From assembly GCF_017921835.1 (NCBI RefSeq), contig NZ_JAGEMN010000001.1, positions 675,874 to 739,873 on the forward strand: DNA of 64,000 nucleotides, given 5' to 3'. A program made the position numbers and the translations under genes. Of this stretch, positions 34,424 through 43,769 are shown in pieces. The notes under the pieces are model-generated. The model searched no databases. It saw only the letters and a program-made list of their open reading frames with translations, and was not told the DNA's origin. Position 1 is the first letter of the stretch; each line of letters starts with the position of its first letter. The DNA is from Sporosarcina sp. 6E9 (GTDB lineage: Bacteria; Bacillota; Bacilli; Bacillales_A; Planococcaceae).

Positions 34424-35971
34424 TTGAATTCGCAAAAAGTTAGTAGTGGAAAAAATGATAAAAAGAACGGTTTTTTTAATAAGTTTCTAGACCTTATTGA
34501 GAAATATGGAAACAAATTACCCGATCCAGTTATGTTATTTGTGTATATTGCAGGCCTAATTTTAATCTGTTCTACTATTTTTTCCTTACTTGGTGTAACA
34601 GCGATAAACCCGGGTAACGGTGAAGAAATTATCGTTGTTAATTTGCTTAATGGCGAAGGAATCATCAAGATATTAACGAATCTCGTAGCGAATTTCACTA
34701 GTTTTCCTCCGCTAGGCTTGGTTCTGGTAGTAATGCTAGGTGTTGGACTGGCAGAGTCAACGGGACTTATTGGGGCCGTAATGAAAACAACCATATTAAA
34801 CGCGCCTAAGAAATTAATTCTACCAACAATTGTGTTGGTAGCTATCGTTGGAAACGCAGCTGCAGATGCTGCAATGGTTGTGTTGCCTCCAATCGTTGCA
34901 ATGATATTTATTGCATTGGGCCGACATCCCATTGCAGGCTTGGCAGCCGCGTATGCATCAGTTGCCGGTGGATTTAGTGCAAATCTGATATTAAGTGTTT
35001 TGGATCCGTTAGTTTCGGGCTTCACGCAGACTGGTGCTCAGATGATTGATCCAGAGTACATCGCAAATCCAGCGATGAACTATTATTTCCTAGTCGTTTC
35101 GACATTGTTTTTAGTTCCGACAGCTGTTTTTATCACAACTAAAATCGTTGAACCACGTCTTGGAAAATATGAAGGTGAAATCGAGACGTTGGATGAAGTG
35201 ACAACAGCAGAAAAGAAGGGGCTACTTTGGGCTGGAGTTTCAGTAGCGGTAATGGCTGTTGTAATCCTCAGTCTATCAATTCCCGAAAATGGGTTGTTTA
35301 GGCATCCAGAGACTGGCTCCTTAACTGTTTCTCCCTTAATGGACAGCCTAGTGCCATTAATGATGATTTTATTTCTAGTACCGTCAATTATTTTTGGGAA
35401 AGTCGTGAAGGTCATTAACGATTCAAAAGACATGGCGAATCATTTGGCAAAAGCAATGTCTGGAATGGGTATGTATATCGTTATTGCATTCGTAGCGGCA
35501 CAAATGATCGCCTTCTTCAATTGGAGTAATTTAGGTCCGATTGTTGCAATCAAAGGAGCCGAAACCTTAGAATCTATTGGGTTGAAAGGGCTTCCGTTAT
35601 TAATAGGATTTATTATTGTGGCAGCACTTATTAACTTCTTAATCGCCAGCGCTTCAGCTAAATGGGCGATTCTAGCACCAGTGTTCGTACCGATGTTTAT
35701 GTTATTGGGATATAGTCCGGCGTTGACGCAGATGGCCTATCGAATAGGGGATTCCATTACGAATCCAATAACGCCGATGCTTGCCTATTTCGCGATTGTC
35801 TTAACTTTCGCGAAAAAGTATGATCCGAAAATGGGGATTGGGACACTTATGTCGTCGTTGCTACCGTACTCTATTGCCTTTTCGATTATGTGGATTATTT
35901 TGTTCGCGGCATGGTATTTACTCGGTATTCCACTCGGCCCAGAAGGCGAATTATTTTTGAATCCTAAGTAA
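34424..35971 (+). CDS. AbgT family transporter
   Basis: The 515-residue inner-membrane protein has about 11-13 transmembrane segments. The motifs YGNKLPDPVMLFVYIAGLI, GNAAADAAMVVLPPIVAMIF and SASAKWAILAPVFVPMFMLLG are those of the AbgT family, p-aminobenzoyl-glutamate importers in E. coli, with other members reported to export sulfonamides. The start is TTG with AAGGGGGAT upstream. No peptidase partner (AbgA/AbgB) is adjacent. A terminator follows. Confidence 0.92.
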   Translation: MNSQKVSSGKNDKKNGFFNKFLDLIEKYGNKLPDPVMLFVYIAGLILICSTIFSLLGVTAINPGNGEEIIVVNLLNGEGIIKILTNLVANFTSFPPLGLVLVVMLGVGLAESTGLIGAVMKTTILNAPKKLILPTIVLVAIVGNAAADAAMVVLPPIVAMIFIALGRHPIAGLAAAYASVAGGFSANLILSVLDPLVSGFTQTGAQMIDPEYIANPAMNYYFLVVSTLFLVPTAVFITTKIVEPRLGKYEGEIETLDEVTTAEKKGLLWAGVSVAVMAVVILSLSIPENGLFRHPETGSLTVSPLMDSLVPLMMILFLVPSIIFGKVVKVINDSKDMANHLAKAMSGMGMYIVIAFVAAQMIAFFNWSNLGPIVAIKGAETLESIGLKGLPLLIGFIIVAALINFLIASASAKWAILAPVFVPMFMLLGYSPALTQMAYRIGDSITNPITPMLAYFAIVLTFAKKYDPKMGIGTLMSSLLPYSIAFSIMWIILFAAWYLLGIPLGPEGELFLNPK

Positions 35972-35979
35972 GTTTTAAG

Positions 35980-36002
35980 AGCATCCTACGGGGTGCTTTT
36001 TT
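35980..36002 (+). terminator. Terminator of the AbgT gene
   Basis: AGCATCC (35980-35986) pairs with GGGTGCT (35991-35997) around a TACG loop, then a T run. Confidence 0.85.
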
Positions 36003-36026
36003 GGCTTTATGCAACGAAATCTTGTT

Positions 36027-36689
36027 TTAAAGTTGTTTTCTCAACCGCTTCGTTTCTAAATCAGCCAATCTAACTGGAATCGGAATTCGACTTTCCTTGT
36101 TAATTAAGCTCATCGTGATTTCTGTAGCTGTTTGCAAGTCGATATAGTTTCCGCAAGAGATAAATATAGGCTTCACATTTTCATGGGATCGCAAGACTCT
36201 GCCGCATACTTCATTTTTTATGATGATATTTTCATAAGAGCCCGAAACATTGTCAGGCATCATAAAATCCACGTCGTCTATTTTAAAGTAATTTTTCGCG
36301 ACGCCGATTGTGGGTTTATTGAAAAAGAAAGAAGCATGTGTTGCAATCCCCATATGGCGGGGATGTAGATAACCATTACCATCGAATATAAATAAATCCG
36401 GTGCTATAGAGAGTTTGTTAGCGGTCTCAATAACGAGGGGAAGTTCCCTGAAAGCTAAATATCCCGGAATGTATGGAACGGTGATTTTCCCGGCACTGGA
36501 GGTTTTTTCAACAACCACTTTCGACGCATAATCGATAACGACAATGCTACAGATTCCCCATTCTGCCTCATCTAACTCCTTATAAGCGATGTCTACGCCA
36601 GCACAGAATTTAATCCTATGAAATCTATTTTTTAAGCAGATATCGCGTGCGAGTTCGGTCTGTATGGCTTTGTATTTTTCAATAATCAT
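36027..36689 (-). CDS. nfi: Endonuclease V
   Basis: The 220-residue DNA repair nuclease cuts the second phosphodiester bond 3' of deaminated bases, chiefly hypoxanthine. It has GVDIAY (Asp33), the wedge motif VPYIPGYLAFRELP (with Glu82), FDGNGYLHPRHMGIATHASF (Asp103 and His109) and KPTIGVAKN. This is the full family set, so the enzyme should be active. It is convergent with the AbgT gene and divergent from the iron transporter. Confidence 0.95.
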   Translation of the reverse strand: MIIEKYKAIQTELARDICLKNRFHRIKFCAGVDIAYKELDEAEWGICSIVVIDYASKVVVEKTSSAGKITVPYIPGYLAFRELPLVIETANKLSIAPDLFIFDGNGYLHPRHMGIATHASFFFNKPTIGVAKNYFKIDDVDFMMPDNVSGSYENIIIKNEVCGRVLRSHENVKPIFISCGNYIDLQTATEITMSLINKESRIPIPVRLADLETKRLRKQL

Positions 36690-36818
36690 TTATGCACCTT
36701 CTCGATGTAATCTTTTCCTAACACAACATGAATTATTCGAAATAATTGCACCGCCATATTTGGTGAAACATATCACTAGGGAAGGGCCCTATTTATTAGC
36801 AACTACATATACATTAAA

Positions 36819-36847
36819 TTGACTTCTATATGATCTCATTATATATT
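36819..36847 (+). promoter_or_regulatory. Promoter of the iron ABC transporter
   Basis: TTGACT (36819-36824), a 17-base spacer and TATATT (36842-36847). The Fur box starts 13 bases after the -10. Confidence 0.78.
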
Positions 36848-36859
36848 TATTCATGATAT

Positions 36860-36874
36860 TGAGAATCATTTTCA
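36860..36874 (+). promoter_or_regulatory. Fur box
   Basis: TGAGAATCATTTTCA matches the 7-1-7 Fur consensus TGATAATNATTATCA at 12 of the 14 defined positions and lies across the start of transcription. Iron-replete Fur should repress the transporter. Confidence 0.8.
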
Positions 36875-36902
36875 ATCAAAACAAAGTCTGGAGTTGGAAA
36901 AT

Positions 36903-37967
36903 ATGAAAAAGAGTTTATTCTTAATTGTTATCGCCATGATGCTCGTACTCTCAGCATGCACAAGTGCTTCCAAAAAAGAAAGTGGCACAGATACAGGTGC
37001 AAAGAAATCCGAAAAGTCGGAAGTGAATTTGTATACGAGCCGTCATTATGACGTGGATAATGAATTATACAAAAAATTTGAAGAAGAAACTGGCATAAAA
37101 GTAAACGTTATCAAAGACGAAGCAGACGTACTCATCGAACGGATTAAACGTGAAGGAACTGCAACAAAAGCGGATTTATTATTAACTGCTGACGTTGGTA
37201 GGCTCTACCGTGCGAAAGAAGAAGGACTCCTTCAAAGCGTGTCAAGTGACAAATTATCGAAACAAATCCCAGGAAAATTGCGTGATGTTGACGATATGTG
37301 GGTCGGTTTGACTAAACGTGCGCGTATTCTAGTGTATAATAAGGATAAAGTAAAACCTGAGGAACTTTCCACATATGAAGCACTTACAGAAGACAAGTGG
37401 AAAAGCCGTGTGCTCGTTCGTTCATCAGAAAGTGTCTATAACCAGTCACTCCTCGCTTCGTTCATCGAAATAGATGGTGAAGAGAAAGCGAAAGAATGGG
37501 CGCAAGGTCTCGTTAATAATTTTGCACAAAATCCTGAAGGCGGAGATCGCGATCAAGCGAAAGCAATCGCAGCAGGTATAGGTGATGTCGCTATTATGAA
37601 CTCATACTATTTCGGACAAATGCTGAATTCTTCAGAACCTGAAGAAGTGAAAGTAGCTGAGAACCTAGGTGTTTTCTTCCCAAACCAAAAGACAACGGGT
37701 ACACATGTAAATATTAGTGGTGCAGGAGTCGTCAATGGTTCGAAAAATGCGGAGAATGCAATTAAACTCCTTGAATTCCTTACAGACGAAGAAGCTCAAA
37801 GCAAGTTTGCTTCTGCAAATTATGAATACCCAGTGAATGAAAATGTAGAACCTTCAGAACTCCTTCAGTCATGGGGAGACTTTAAAGAACAAGATATTCC
37901 ATTATCGACACTCGGTGAAAACAATGCGAAAGCAATCATGATTTTTAACGAAGTCGGCTGGAAATAA
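36903..37967 (+). CDS. Iron(III) ABC transporter substrate-binding lipoprotein
   Basis: The 354-residue FutA/FbpA-type binding protein has a signal peptide and lipobox LSAC. VNLYTSRHYDVDNELYKKFE is the N-terminal lobe pattern of ferric-binding proteins; NSYYFGQMLNS provides the tyrosine pair that usually binds iron. An in-frame TTG at 36894 abuts the GGAG; the ATG at 36903 is nine bases from it and begins a normal signal peptide. Downstream are a hairpin and three long tandem repeats before the permease gene, an unusual arrangement. Confidence 0.92.
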   Translation: MKKSLFLIVIAMMLVLSACTSASKKESGTDTGAKKSEKSEVNLYTSRHYDVDNELYKKFEEETGIKVNVIKDEADVLIERIKREGTATKADLLLTADVGRLYRAKEEGLLQSVSSDKLSKQIPGKLRDVDDMWVGLTKRARILVYNKDKVKPEELSTYEALTEDKWKSRVLVRSSESVYNQSLLASFIEIDGEEKAKEWAQGLVNNFAQNPEGGDRDQAKAIAAGIGDVAIMNSYYFGQMLNSSEPEEVKVAENLGVFFPNQKTTGTHVNISGAGVVNGSKNAENAIKLLEFLTDEEAQSKFASANYEYPVNENVEPSELLQSWGDFKEQDIPLSTLGENNAKAIMIFNEVGWK

Positions 37968-37974
37968 AAGTTGG

Positions 37975-38001
37975 ACCCCTTCCGAAATTCTTCGGAAGGG
38001 A
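37975..38001 (+). terminator. Hairpin after the iron-binding protein gene
   Basis: CCCTTCCGAA pairs perfectly with TTCGGAAGGG around a short loop. There is no T run, so it more likely protects or processes the 3' end of the binding-protein message than terminates. Confidence 0.6.
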
Positions 38002-38017
38002 TTGCGGAAATGGTAAC

Positions 38018-38490
38018 GTGAAACTTCTATTATTTTAGAAGAATAGCATCTCAATTCTTCTCAAATGAATGTTAGTTGAACCAATCGGGCATTTACGAAC
38101 CGTTGCCCCACTAATATTTAAGTCACTTGGATATCTTGAAGTGGTGGGGCTTACGGTACGTTAATGCGGGATAAAGTGAAACTTCAATCATTTGAGTAGA
38201 ATGCATCTCAATTCTTCTCAAATGAATGTTAGTTGAACCAATCGGGCATTTACGAACCGTTGCCCCACTAATTCTTTAAGTCACTTGGAAATCTTGAAGT
38301 GGTGGGGCTTACGGTACGTTAATGCGGGATAAAGTGAAACTTCAATCATTTGGGTAGAATGCATCTCAATTCTTCTCAAATGATTGTTAGTTGAACCAAT
38401 CGGGCATTTACGAACCGTTGCCCCACTAATATTTAAGTCACTTGGAAATCTTGAAGTGGTGGGGCTTACGGTACGTTAATGCGGGATAAA
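38018..38490 (+). repeat. Three tandem 158-bp structured repeats
   Basis: Units run 38018-38175, 38176-38333 and 38334-38490 (158, 158 and 157 bases). Units 2 and 3 differ at only a few positions; unit 1 differs mainly near its start. Each contains two hairpins. Hairpin A in unit 2 is 38188-38225, arm TCATTTGAGTAGAAT, loop GCATCTCA. Hairpin B (38089-38167, 38246-38325, 38404-38482) has GCATT, ACG, ACCGT and GCCCCAC pairing with GTGGGGC, ACGGT, CGT and AATGC, closing over an inner CACTT/AAGTG stem. No protein is encoded. The last unit ends directly before the permease ribosome-binding site. Confidence 0.95.
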
Positions 38491-38504
38491 GGATGGATTT
38501 TGCT

Positions 38505-40136
38505 ATGAACAAGCGTTTCGCTAATGTCAATGGGTGGACAATTTCTGCCGTACTAATTATCATCTTGCTGTTTTTACCGAATTTGTCGATCGTATTAGGC
38601 ATTTTTGCTCCAGCAAGTGAAAATTGGACGCATATTAAAGAGTTCATGCTTTTAAACTATGTAAAAACGACTCTCACACTCGTTTTCTTTACAGCGCTGT
38701 TCACAATTACAATCGGGCTTAGTCTTGCTTGGCTTATTGCACAATATGATTTTCCACTTCGGAACTTCATGAAATGGGCGCTGATTCTTCCTTTATCGAT
38801 TCCTCCTTTTATTGGTGCTTATACATACCATGGCATCATAAATTACACGGGGGTCATTCAAAAGACGCTACGTAATCATTTTGATATAACACCGAATCCT
38901 GCCTACTTTGACATTATGAATATTCCGGGCGCGATTTTCATTTATACATTGGTTCTTTATCCGTACGTTTATATGATTACAAGAATTTTTCTATCTCATC
39001 AATCGGCATCCTTAATTGAAAGTGCGCGTACTTTAGGGAAAGGCCCTTTGGAAATTTTCTTTAGAGTTGTTATTCCGATTTCTCGCGTTTCAATTATTGG
39101 CGGTGCGAGTTTAGTCATATTAGAAGTTTTAAACGATTACGGGGTAGTGAAGTATTTCGGTATCCAGACCTTTAGTACAGCGATATTTCAAACTTGGTTC
39201 GGACTTGGTGATCTGGCGTCATCTATCAAACTAGCGGCCTCGCTTATGGTCATTGTCATTTTCATTTTGATGATTGAACGCTTATTGCGTGGCGGAAAGC
39301 AATACAGTTATTCGACGACAAAAGTCAGACCGCTTCCACTCGTAAAACTAAAAGGGAAAAAAGCAGCCTTTGCGACGCTATACACAGTTGCTATTTTTAG
39401 CGTAGCGTTTCTCGTTCCAATTTTGCAGTTGATTGATTGGGTCATTCTCACAATTGGAAAAGTACCGATGGAGGATGTATTGCTTTACACGAAAAACTCG
39501 ATTATCGTGGCAGGGTTAGGTGCGTTCTTGATAATAGTATTTTCATTGGTTGTCGGAAACTTTAGTCGATCCGTCAAACACAAGTTGGCGAAAGTATTAC
39601 CGAAATTGACGGTTCTTGGTTATTCGATACCCGGTGTCGTTGTGGCAGTTGCTGTTATAACGACATTCATTGCGCTTGATCGATTCTTAGCGCCTGTCTA
39701 CCAAATTTTTGGTGTCGACTCGGAACTTGTTCTTAGCGTCAATCTGTTCATGCTGATTAGCGCTTATGTCATCCGGTTTTTCGCAATCGGTTATAATTCG
39801 ATTGAATCTGGTTTCGATAAAATCGGTACAAATTTCCGTGATGCCTCGCGTATGCTAGGCGCCAACAGCCTTCGAACTTTTTTCAAAATTGATGTTCCGA
39901 TGATGAAAGGTGCAATTATTAGTGGATTTATCCTTGTGTTTGTAGATATACTAAAAGAGATTCCTTTAACGTTGATCTTACGGCCATTCAATTATGACAC
40001 GCTCGCCACAAAGGCGTTCCAATATGCCAGCGATGAAAAGATTATGGAAGCATCTCAAGCCTCACTATTGATTGTAGGCGTGAGTACGCTAGCAATTTTC
40101 GTTTTCCATAGGTTACTTAGAGAGGAGCCGAAATAA
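38505..40136 (+). CDS. Iron(III) ABC transporter permease (two fused domains)
   Basis: The 543-residue permease is of the FbpB/FutB type, with about 12 transmembrane segments in two homologous halves. Each half has an EAA loop (ESARTLGKGPLEIFFRVVIPI and DASRMLGANSLRTFFKIDVPM). The ATG at 38493 overlaps the purine-rich AAAGGATGG, so the ATG at 38505 (NKRFANVNGWTISA) is preferred. It is the partner of the binding protein upstream and the ATPase two bases downstream. Three structured repeats separate it from the binding-protein gene. Confidence 0.93.
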   Translation: MNKRFANVNGWTISAVLIIILLFLPNLSIVLGIFAPASENWTHIKEFMLLNYVKTTLTLVFFTALFTITIGLSLAWLIAQYDFPLRNFMKWALILPLSIPPFIGAYTYHGIINYTGVIQKTLRNHFDITPNPAYFDIMNIPGAIFIYTLVLYPYVYMITRIFLSHQSASLIESARTLGKGPLEIFFRVVIPISRVSIIGGASLVILEVLNDYGVVKYFGIQTFSTAIFQTWFGLGDLASSIKLAASLMVIVIFILMIERLLRGGKQYSYSTTKVRPLPLVKLKGKKAAFATLYTVAIFSVAFLVPILQLIDWVILTIGKVPMEDVLLYTKNSIIVAGLGAFLIIVFSLVVGNFSRSVKHKLAKVLPKLTVLGYSIPGVVVAVAVITTFIALDRFLAPVYQIFGVDSELVLSVNLFMLISAYVIRFFAIGYNSIESGFDKIGTNFRDASRMLGANSLRTFFKIDVPMMKGAIISGFILVFVDILKEIPLTLILRPFNYDTLATKAFQYASDEKIMEASQASLLIVGVSTLAIFVFHRLLREEPK

Positions 40137-40137
40137 T

Positions 40138-40878
40138 ATGTATATGGAAATTAGTAACTTAAATTTTTCTTATTCTAATTCTTCCACACGAACGGTTGAC
40201 AATTTTTCCTTCACAGTAGAAAAAGGGGAAGTTATTTCAATGCTTGGACGCAGCGGAAGTGGAAAAAGCACATTCCTGCGTTTAATTGCGGGATTGGAAA
40301 TGCCGTCAGGAGGTTCGTTTATGCTGAATGGCAAGAAAATGTTTTGCGAAGAGACATTTATCCAGCCTGAAAAGCGAGGAATCGGTATGGTATTCCAGGA
40401 CTACGCGCTTTTTCCGCATATGAGTGTTGAAGATAATATAATATTCGGGCTCCCGAAAATGAGTCGTAAAAATAAAGTTAAGCGGGCTAGAGAGGTTCTT
40501 GAACTGGTTGAACTTATTGGGTTCGAAAAACGATACCCACACCAATTAAGTGGTGGTCAACAGCAACGTGTCGCGCTTGCGCGAGCGATGGCACCCGAAC
40601 CTGAACTAATTCTTCTTGACGAACCCTTCAGTAACCTGGACACAGATTTGCAAGTGAAAATTCGCGGAGATCTCAGACGGATTTTAAAGAAAGCGAAAAC
40701 AACTGCTATTTTTGTCACGCATAATCAAAATGACGCTCATGCACTCGCAGACCGCATCGTAAAAATTAAAGACGGCAAAATCGATAAAATCGGACGTCCT
40801 TGTGACCTGCTCGGTGTTTCACCGACGGAAATACCCGGCATGGTTGAAATTACTTACGAAGAATTAATTGGTGTTTGA
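40138..40878 (+). CDS. Iron(III) ABC transporter ATP-binding protein
   Basis: The 246-residue ABC ATPase has Walker A GRSGSGKST, Q-loop MVFQDYALFPHM, signature LSGGQQQR, Walker B LILLDEPFSNLD and the H-loop Thr-His in FVTHNQNDA. It is shorter than many FbpC proteins (~340 residues), so the regulatory C-terminal domain is largely missing. It follows the permease by one base and completes the iron importer. Confidence 0.93.
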   Translation: MYMEISNLNFSYSNSSTRTVDNFSFTVEKGEVISMLGRSGSGKSTFLRLIAGLEMPSGGSFMLNGKKMFCEETFIQPEKRGIGMVFQDYALFPHMSVEDNIIFGLPKMSRKNKVKRAREVLELVELIGFEKRYPHQLSGGQQQRVALARAMAPEPELILLDEPFSNLDTDLQVKIRGDLRRILKKAKTTAIFVTHNQNDAHALADRIVKIKDGKIDKIGRPCDLLGVSPTEIPGMVEITYEELIGV

Positions 40879-40942
40879 TCAAAAAAGCCTTATCCTTTAT
40901 ACGTAACCCGTTCAGTTGAGTAGTACAAAACTTATTTAACTT

Positions 40943-40970
40943 AGCATTGCTTTTTAGCAATGCTTTTTTT
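40943..40970 (+). terminator. Terminator of the iron transporter operon
   Basis: AGCATTGC (40943-40950) pairs with GCAATGCT (40957-40964), then seven T residues. Confidence 0.88.
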
Positions 40971-41087
40971 AATATGTTTATCGAAGTAATCCAGTGATAA
41001 AACGTGTGGTATGATTATTAGAAGATGTAGGTTGTCCATTCCAAATATTTAATGAACTCTTATTCAACTATCGAAGGGGTGAATTGT

Positions 41088-41867
41088 TTGGGCTTATTTT
41101 ATCGAGAGTATGGGGATAAGAACGCTCCGTTAATGGTGTTTTTACACGGAGGCGGAGTAAGTAGCTGGATGTGGGATAAACAAATTCAATACTTCAGTAA
41201 TTATCATTGCATGACAATCGATTTACCTGAACATGGGGCAAGTAAACATACAGAAAATTTTACAATACAATTCAGTGCAGAGAAAATAAATGAGTTGATA
41301 GAAGAAATAGCAAACGGTAAGAAAGTAATTGTTATTGGTTTCTCATTAGGTGCACAAATAGCTATTCAAATGTTAAGTATTAATCCCAGCTTGATTGATT
41401 ATGCGTTCATTAACAGTGCATTGGTTAGGCCCAATTCAATTCTTAGGAAAATGATAAAACCGTCCATAAAACTAACTTATCCTTTAGTTAAAGTTAGATC
41501 GTTCTCAAAACTTCAAGCGAAAACACTCTTCATTGATGAAGAATACTTTGAAACATATTATAGGGAAAGCACTCAAATGAAATCAGATACACTTATTAGA
41601 ATACTAGAAGAAAATATGTCGTTTGAAATTCCCAACGATTTTAAAAAAGTAGAGAGTAAGATATTGGTTACTGTTGGTGAGAAAGAAAAATCAGTCATGA
41701 AAAATTCCGCGATAGAAATAGTTTCGAGTAATTCAAGTTGCACTGGGATAATTATTCCTAACGCGGGTCACGGAATATCTTTGGCGAATCCTGATTTCTT
41801 TAACCAAATGATAGGAAAGTGGATACAGGAAGGTACATCACCACAAGATGTAGTAATAATAAAGTAA
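41088..41867 (+). CDS. Alpha/beta hydrolase
   Basis: The 259-residue alpha/beta-fold hydrolase has the oxyanion motif HGGG (20-23), nucleophile elbow GFSLGAQ (Ser86) and C-terminal NAGHG His. The frame is open from an ATG at 41052 that has no ribosome-binding site; GAAGGGG eight bases before the TTG at 41088 gives the better start (MGLFYREYGDKNAPLMVFLH). The substrate cannot be inferred. It is a single-gene unit after the iron transporter terminator. Confidence 0.82.
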   Translation: MGLFYREYGDKNAPLMVFLHGGGVSSWMWDKQIQYFSNYHCMTIDLPEHGASKHTENFTIQFSAEKINELIEEIANGKKVIVIGFSLGAQIAIQMLSINPSLIDYAFINSALVRPNSILRKMIKPSIKLTYPLVKVRSFSKLQAKTLFIDEEYFETYYRESTQMKSDTLIRILEENMSFEIPNDFKKVESKILVTVGEKEKSVMKNSAIEIVSSNSSCTGIIIPNAGHGISLANPDFFNQMIGKWIQEGTSPQDVVIIK

Positions 41868-42072
41868 AATATTATTATACTGACGAACATAAATGATTCT
41901 GCTTAACTTCCCATGGCCTTTAACGGCTAACCAAACAGATCATAATAATTGATAATATCATATTGAGTAGCTTCTGTTTAAGTGAGTGTGAGTATGAGTA
42001 TAGGTCCCTGTATAGTTCCGTTGGCGAATGGGAATCCTTCTACTATCCAAGTATCGAAATGGAGGATATATA

Positions 42073-43650
42073 GTGACCAATAATGAAATTGGAAAGTTAC
42101 CTAAGCATACTGAGTCCTATTGGCGGACGGATATTGATTTTCCGAAGTTTCCAAGTTTAGAGGATCATTTAGAAGTGGATGTTGTAATCGTCGGCGCGGG
42201 GATTACTGGAATTACCTCCGCATATCTTTTGGTCAATGAAGGCTTGAAAGTCGCGGTGATCGAAGCAGGGAAAGTGTTGAATGGGACAACTGGACACACG
42301 ACCGCAAAAATCACAGCTCAACATGATTTAATCTATGATGAATTTATTCGTAATATTGGTAGAAGCAACGCGCGTTTGTATTACGAAGCGAATATCGAAG
42401 CGTTGAACTTTATCAAAGACACCGTGAAAGAGCATCATATTGATTGCGATTTGAGCACACAAGACGCGTACATATACGCTACTTCCGAGAAATACGCAAA
42501 GAAGATTGAGAAAGAATCGGAAGCTTATAAAAAATTGGGGATTGATGGGGAGCTAGTCGATAATTTTCCTTTCGATATTGATATACAAAATGTGTTAGTC
42601 ATGAAAAACCAAGCGCAGTTTCACCCGACCAAGTATTTAGTCCACCTCATTCAACACATCACGGAAAAAGGTGGGCTGATTTTTGAGAATACAACTGCTG
42701 TGAATATTGAAACTGGTGAAAAACCTGTCGTTCTGACTCGCGGAGAATTGGCGCCCAAAATCACAGCGAAACATGTGCTCGCTTGTTCTCATTTTCCATT
42801 TTATGAGGGGCTTGGGCTTTATTCGACTAGGATGCATGCGGATAGGTCGTATGCACTTGCTGTCAAAGCGAAAAAGAAGTTTCCAGAAGGCATCTATATC
42901 AGCGCCGATGAGCCAACCCGTTCCTTGCGTTCAGTGACCGTTGACGGTGAAGAAATGGTACTCATTGTTGGCGAAAATCATAAGACTGGTCAAGGAATTG
43001 AAACGATGGAACATTACAAGGCACTGGAGAAGTTTGGCGAAGAAGTCCTGGGAATAGAAGAGGTCGTTTATAGATGGTCTGCCCAGGATTTAATAACGCT
43101 AGACAAATTGCCTTATATTGGTGAATTAACATCCGGACAACCGAATATTTTGATAGCTACAGGATTCCGTAAATGGGGAATGTCCAATGGAACTGCGGCC
43201 GCACTTTTGTTCCGGGATATGGTTTTAGGTAAGGAAAACAATTTTCAAAAGTTGTATTCGCCTTCACGATTCTATGCACATCCGAGTATGATGAACTTTT
43301 TAAAAGAAAACGCCAATGTTGTCGGTCAATTAATCAAAGGAAAGCTTGAATGGTCGAAAACAAACCCTGAAGAGTTATCCAAAGGGGAAGGGGCAGTCAT
43401 TACGCTGGACGGTCATAGAAAAGGTGCATACAAAGACGACGAAGGTAAACTTCATATTGTTGATACAACATGTACGCATATTGGATGTGAAGTTGAGTGG
43501 AATAATGGTGATCGCACTTGGGATTGCCCTTGTCACGGGTCCAGATTTTCATTTACTGGCGAAGTAATTGAAGGCCCCGCGGAAAAACCTCTACAGAAAT
43601 ATGATTATACAATGATGGATAATTTGACGTCTGAAGACTCCGGTTATTGA
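42073..43650 (+). CDS. FAD-dependent oxidoreductase with C-terminal Rieske domain
   Basis: The 525-residue protein has an N-terminal DAO-type FAD domain (VDVVIVGAGITGITSAYLL and a C-terminal IATGFRKWGMSNGTAAALL) fused to a Rieske 2Fe-2S domain with ligands CTH (Cys467, His469) and CPCH (Cys485, His488). This layout is that of B. subtilis YhfW, whose function is not established. GTG at 42073, with GGAGG seven bases upstream, is the start; the longer frame from 42028 lacks one. Confidence 0.92.
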   Translation: MTNNEIGKLPKHTESYWRTDIDFPKFPSLEDHLEVDVVIVGAGITGITSAYLLVNEGLKVAVIEAGKVLNGTTGHTTAKITAQHDLIYDEFIRNIGRSNARLYYEANIEALNFIKDTVKEHHIDCDLSTQDAYIYATSEKYAKKIEKESEAYKKLGIDGELVDNFPFDIDIQNVLVMKNQAQFHPTKYLVHLIQHITEKGGLIFENTTAVNIETGEKPVVLTRGELAPKITAKHVLACSHFPFYEGLGLYSTRMHADRSYALAVKAKKKFPEGIYISADEPTRSLRSVTVDGEEMVLIVGENHKTGQGIETMEHYKALEKFGEEVLGIEEVVYRWSAQDLITLDKLPYIGELTSGQPNILIATGFRKWGMSNGTAAALLFRDMVLGKENNFQKLYSPSRFYAHPSMMNFLKENANVVGQLIKGKLEWSKTNPEELSKGEGAVITLDGHRKGAYKDDEGKLHIVDTTCTHIGCEVEWNNGDRTWDCPCHGSRFSFTGEVIEGPAEKPLQKYDYTMMDNLTSEDSGY

Positions 43651-43660
43651 TGAATGTACA

Positions 43661-43689
43661 AACCTTACCGTTATTTGGTAGGGTTTTTT
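43661..43689 (+). terminator. Terminator of the FAD-Rieske gene
   Basis: AACCTTACC pairs with GGTAGGGTT (one G-T) and is followed by T residues. Confidence 0.85.
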
Positions 43690-43769
43690 GTTTTTAGGCA
43701 TTAGTCACTCTTAGTTTTCGCTTAACATATCATGGGGATGTACTGATTAATTTGGAATGGAGTGTTGAG

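Noticed and set aside
34381-35025. 214-codon minus-strand frame opposite the AbgT gene
   Set aside because: It is antisense to a clear transporter with family motifs; the composition (Ala/Thr/Pro-rich) is typical of a shadow frame.
38018-38490. CRISPR or insertion sequence
   Set aside because: The units are contiguous 158-bp repeats without spacers and without any transposase reading frame.
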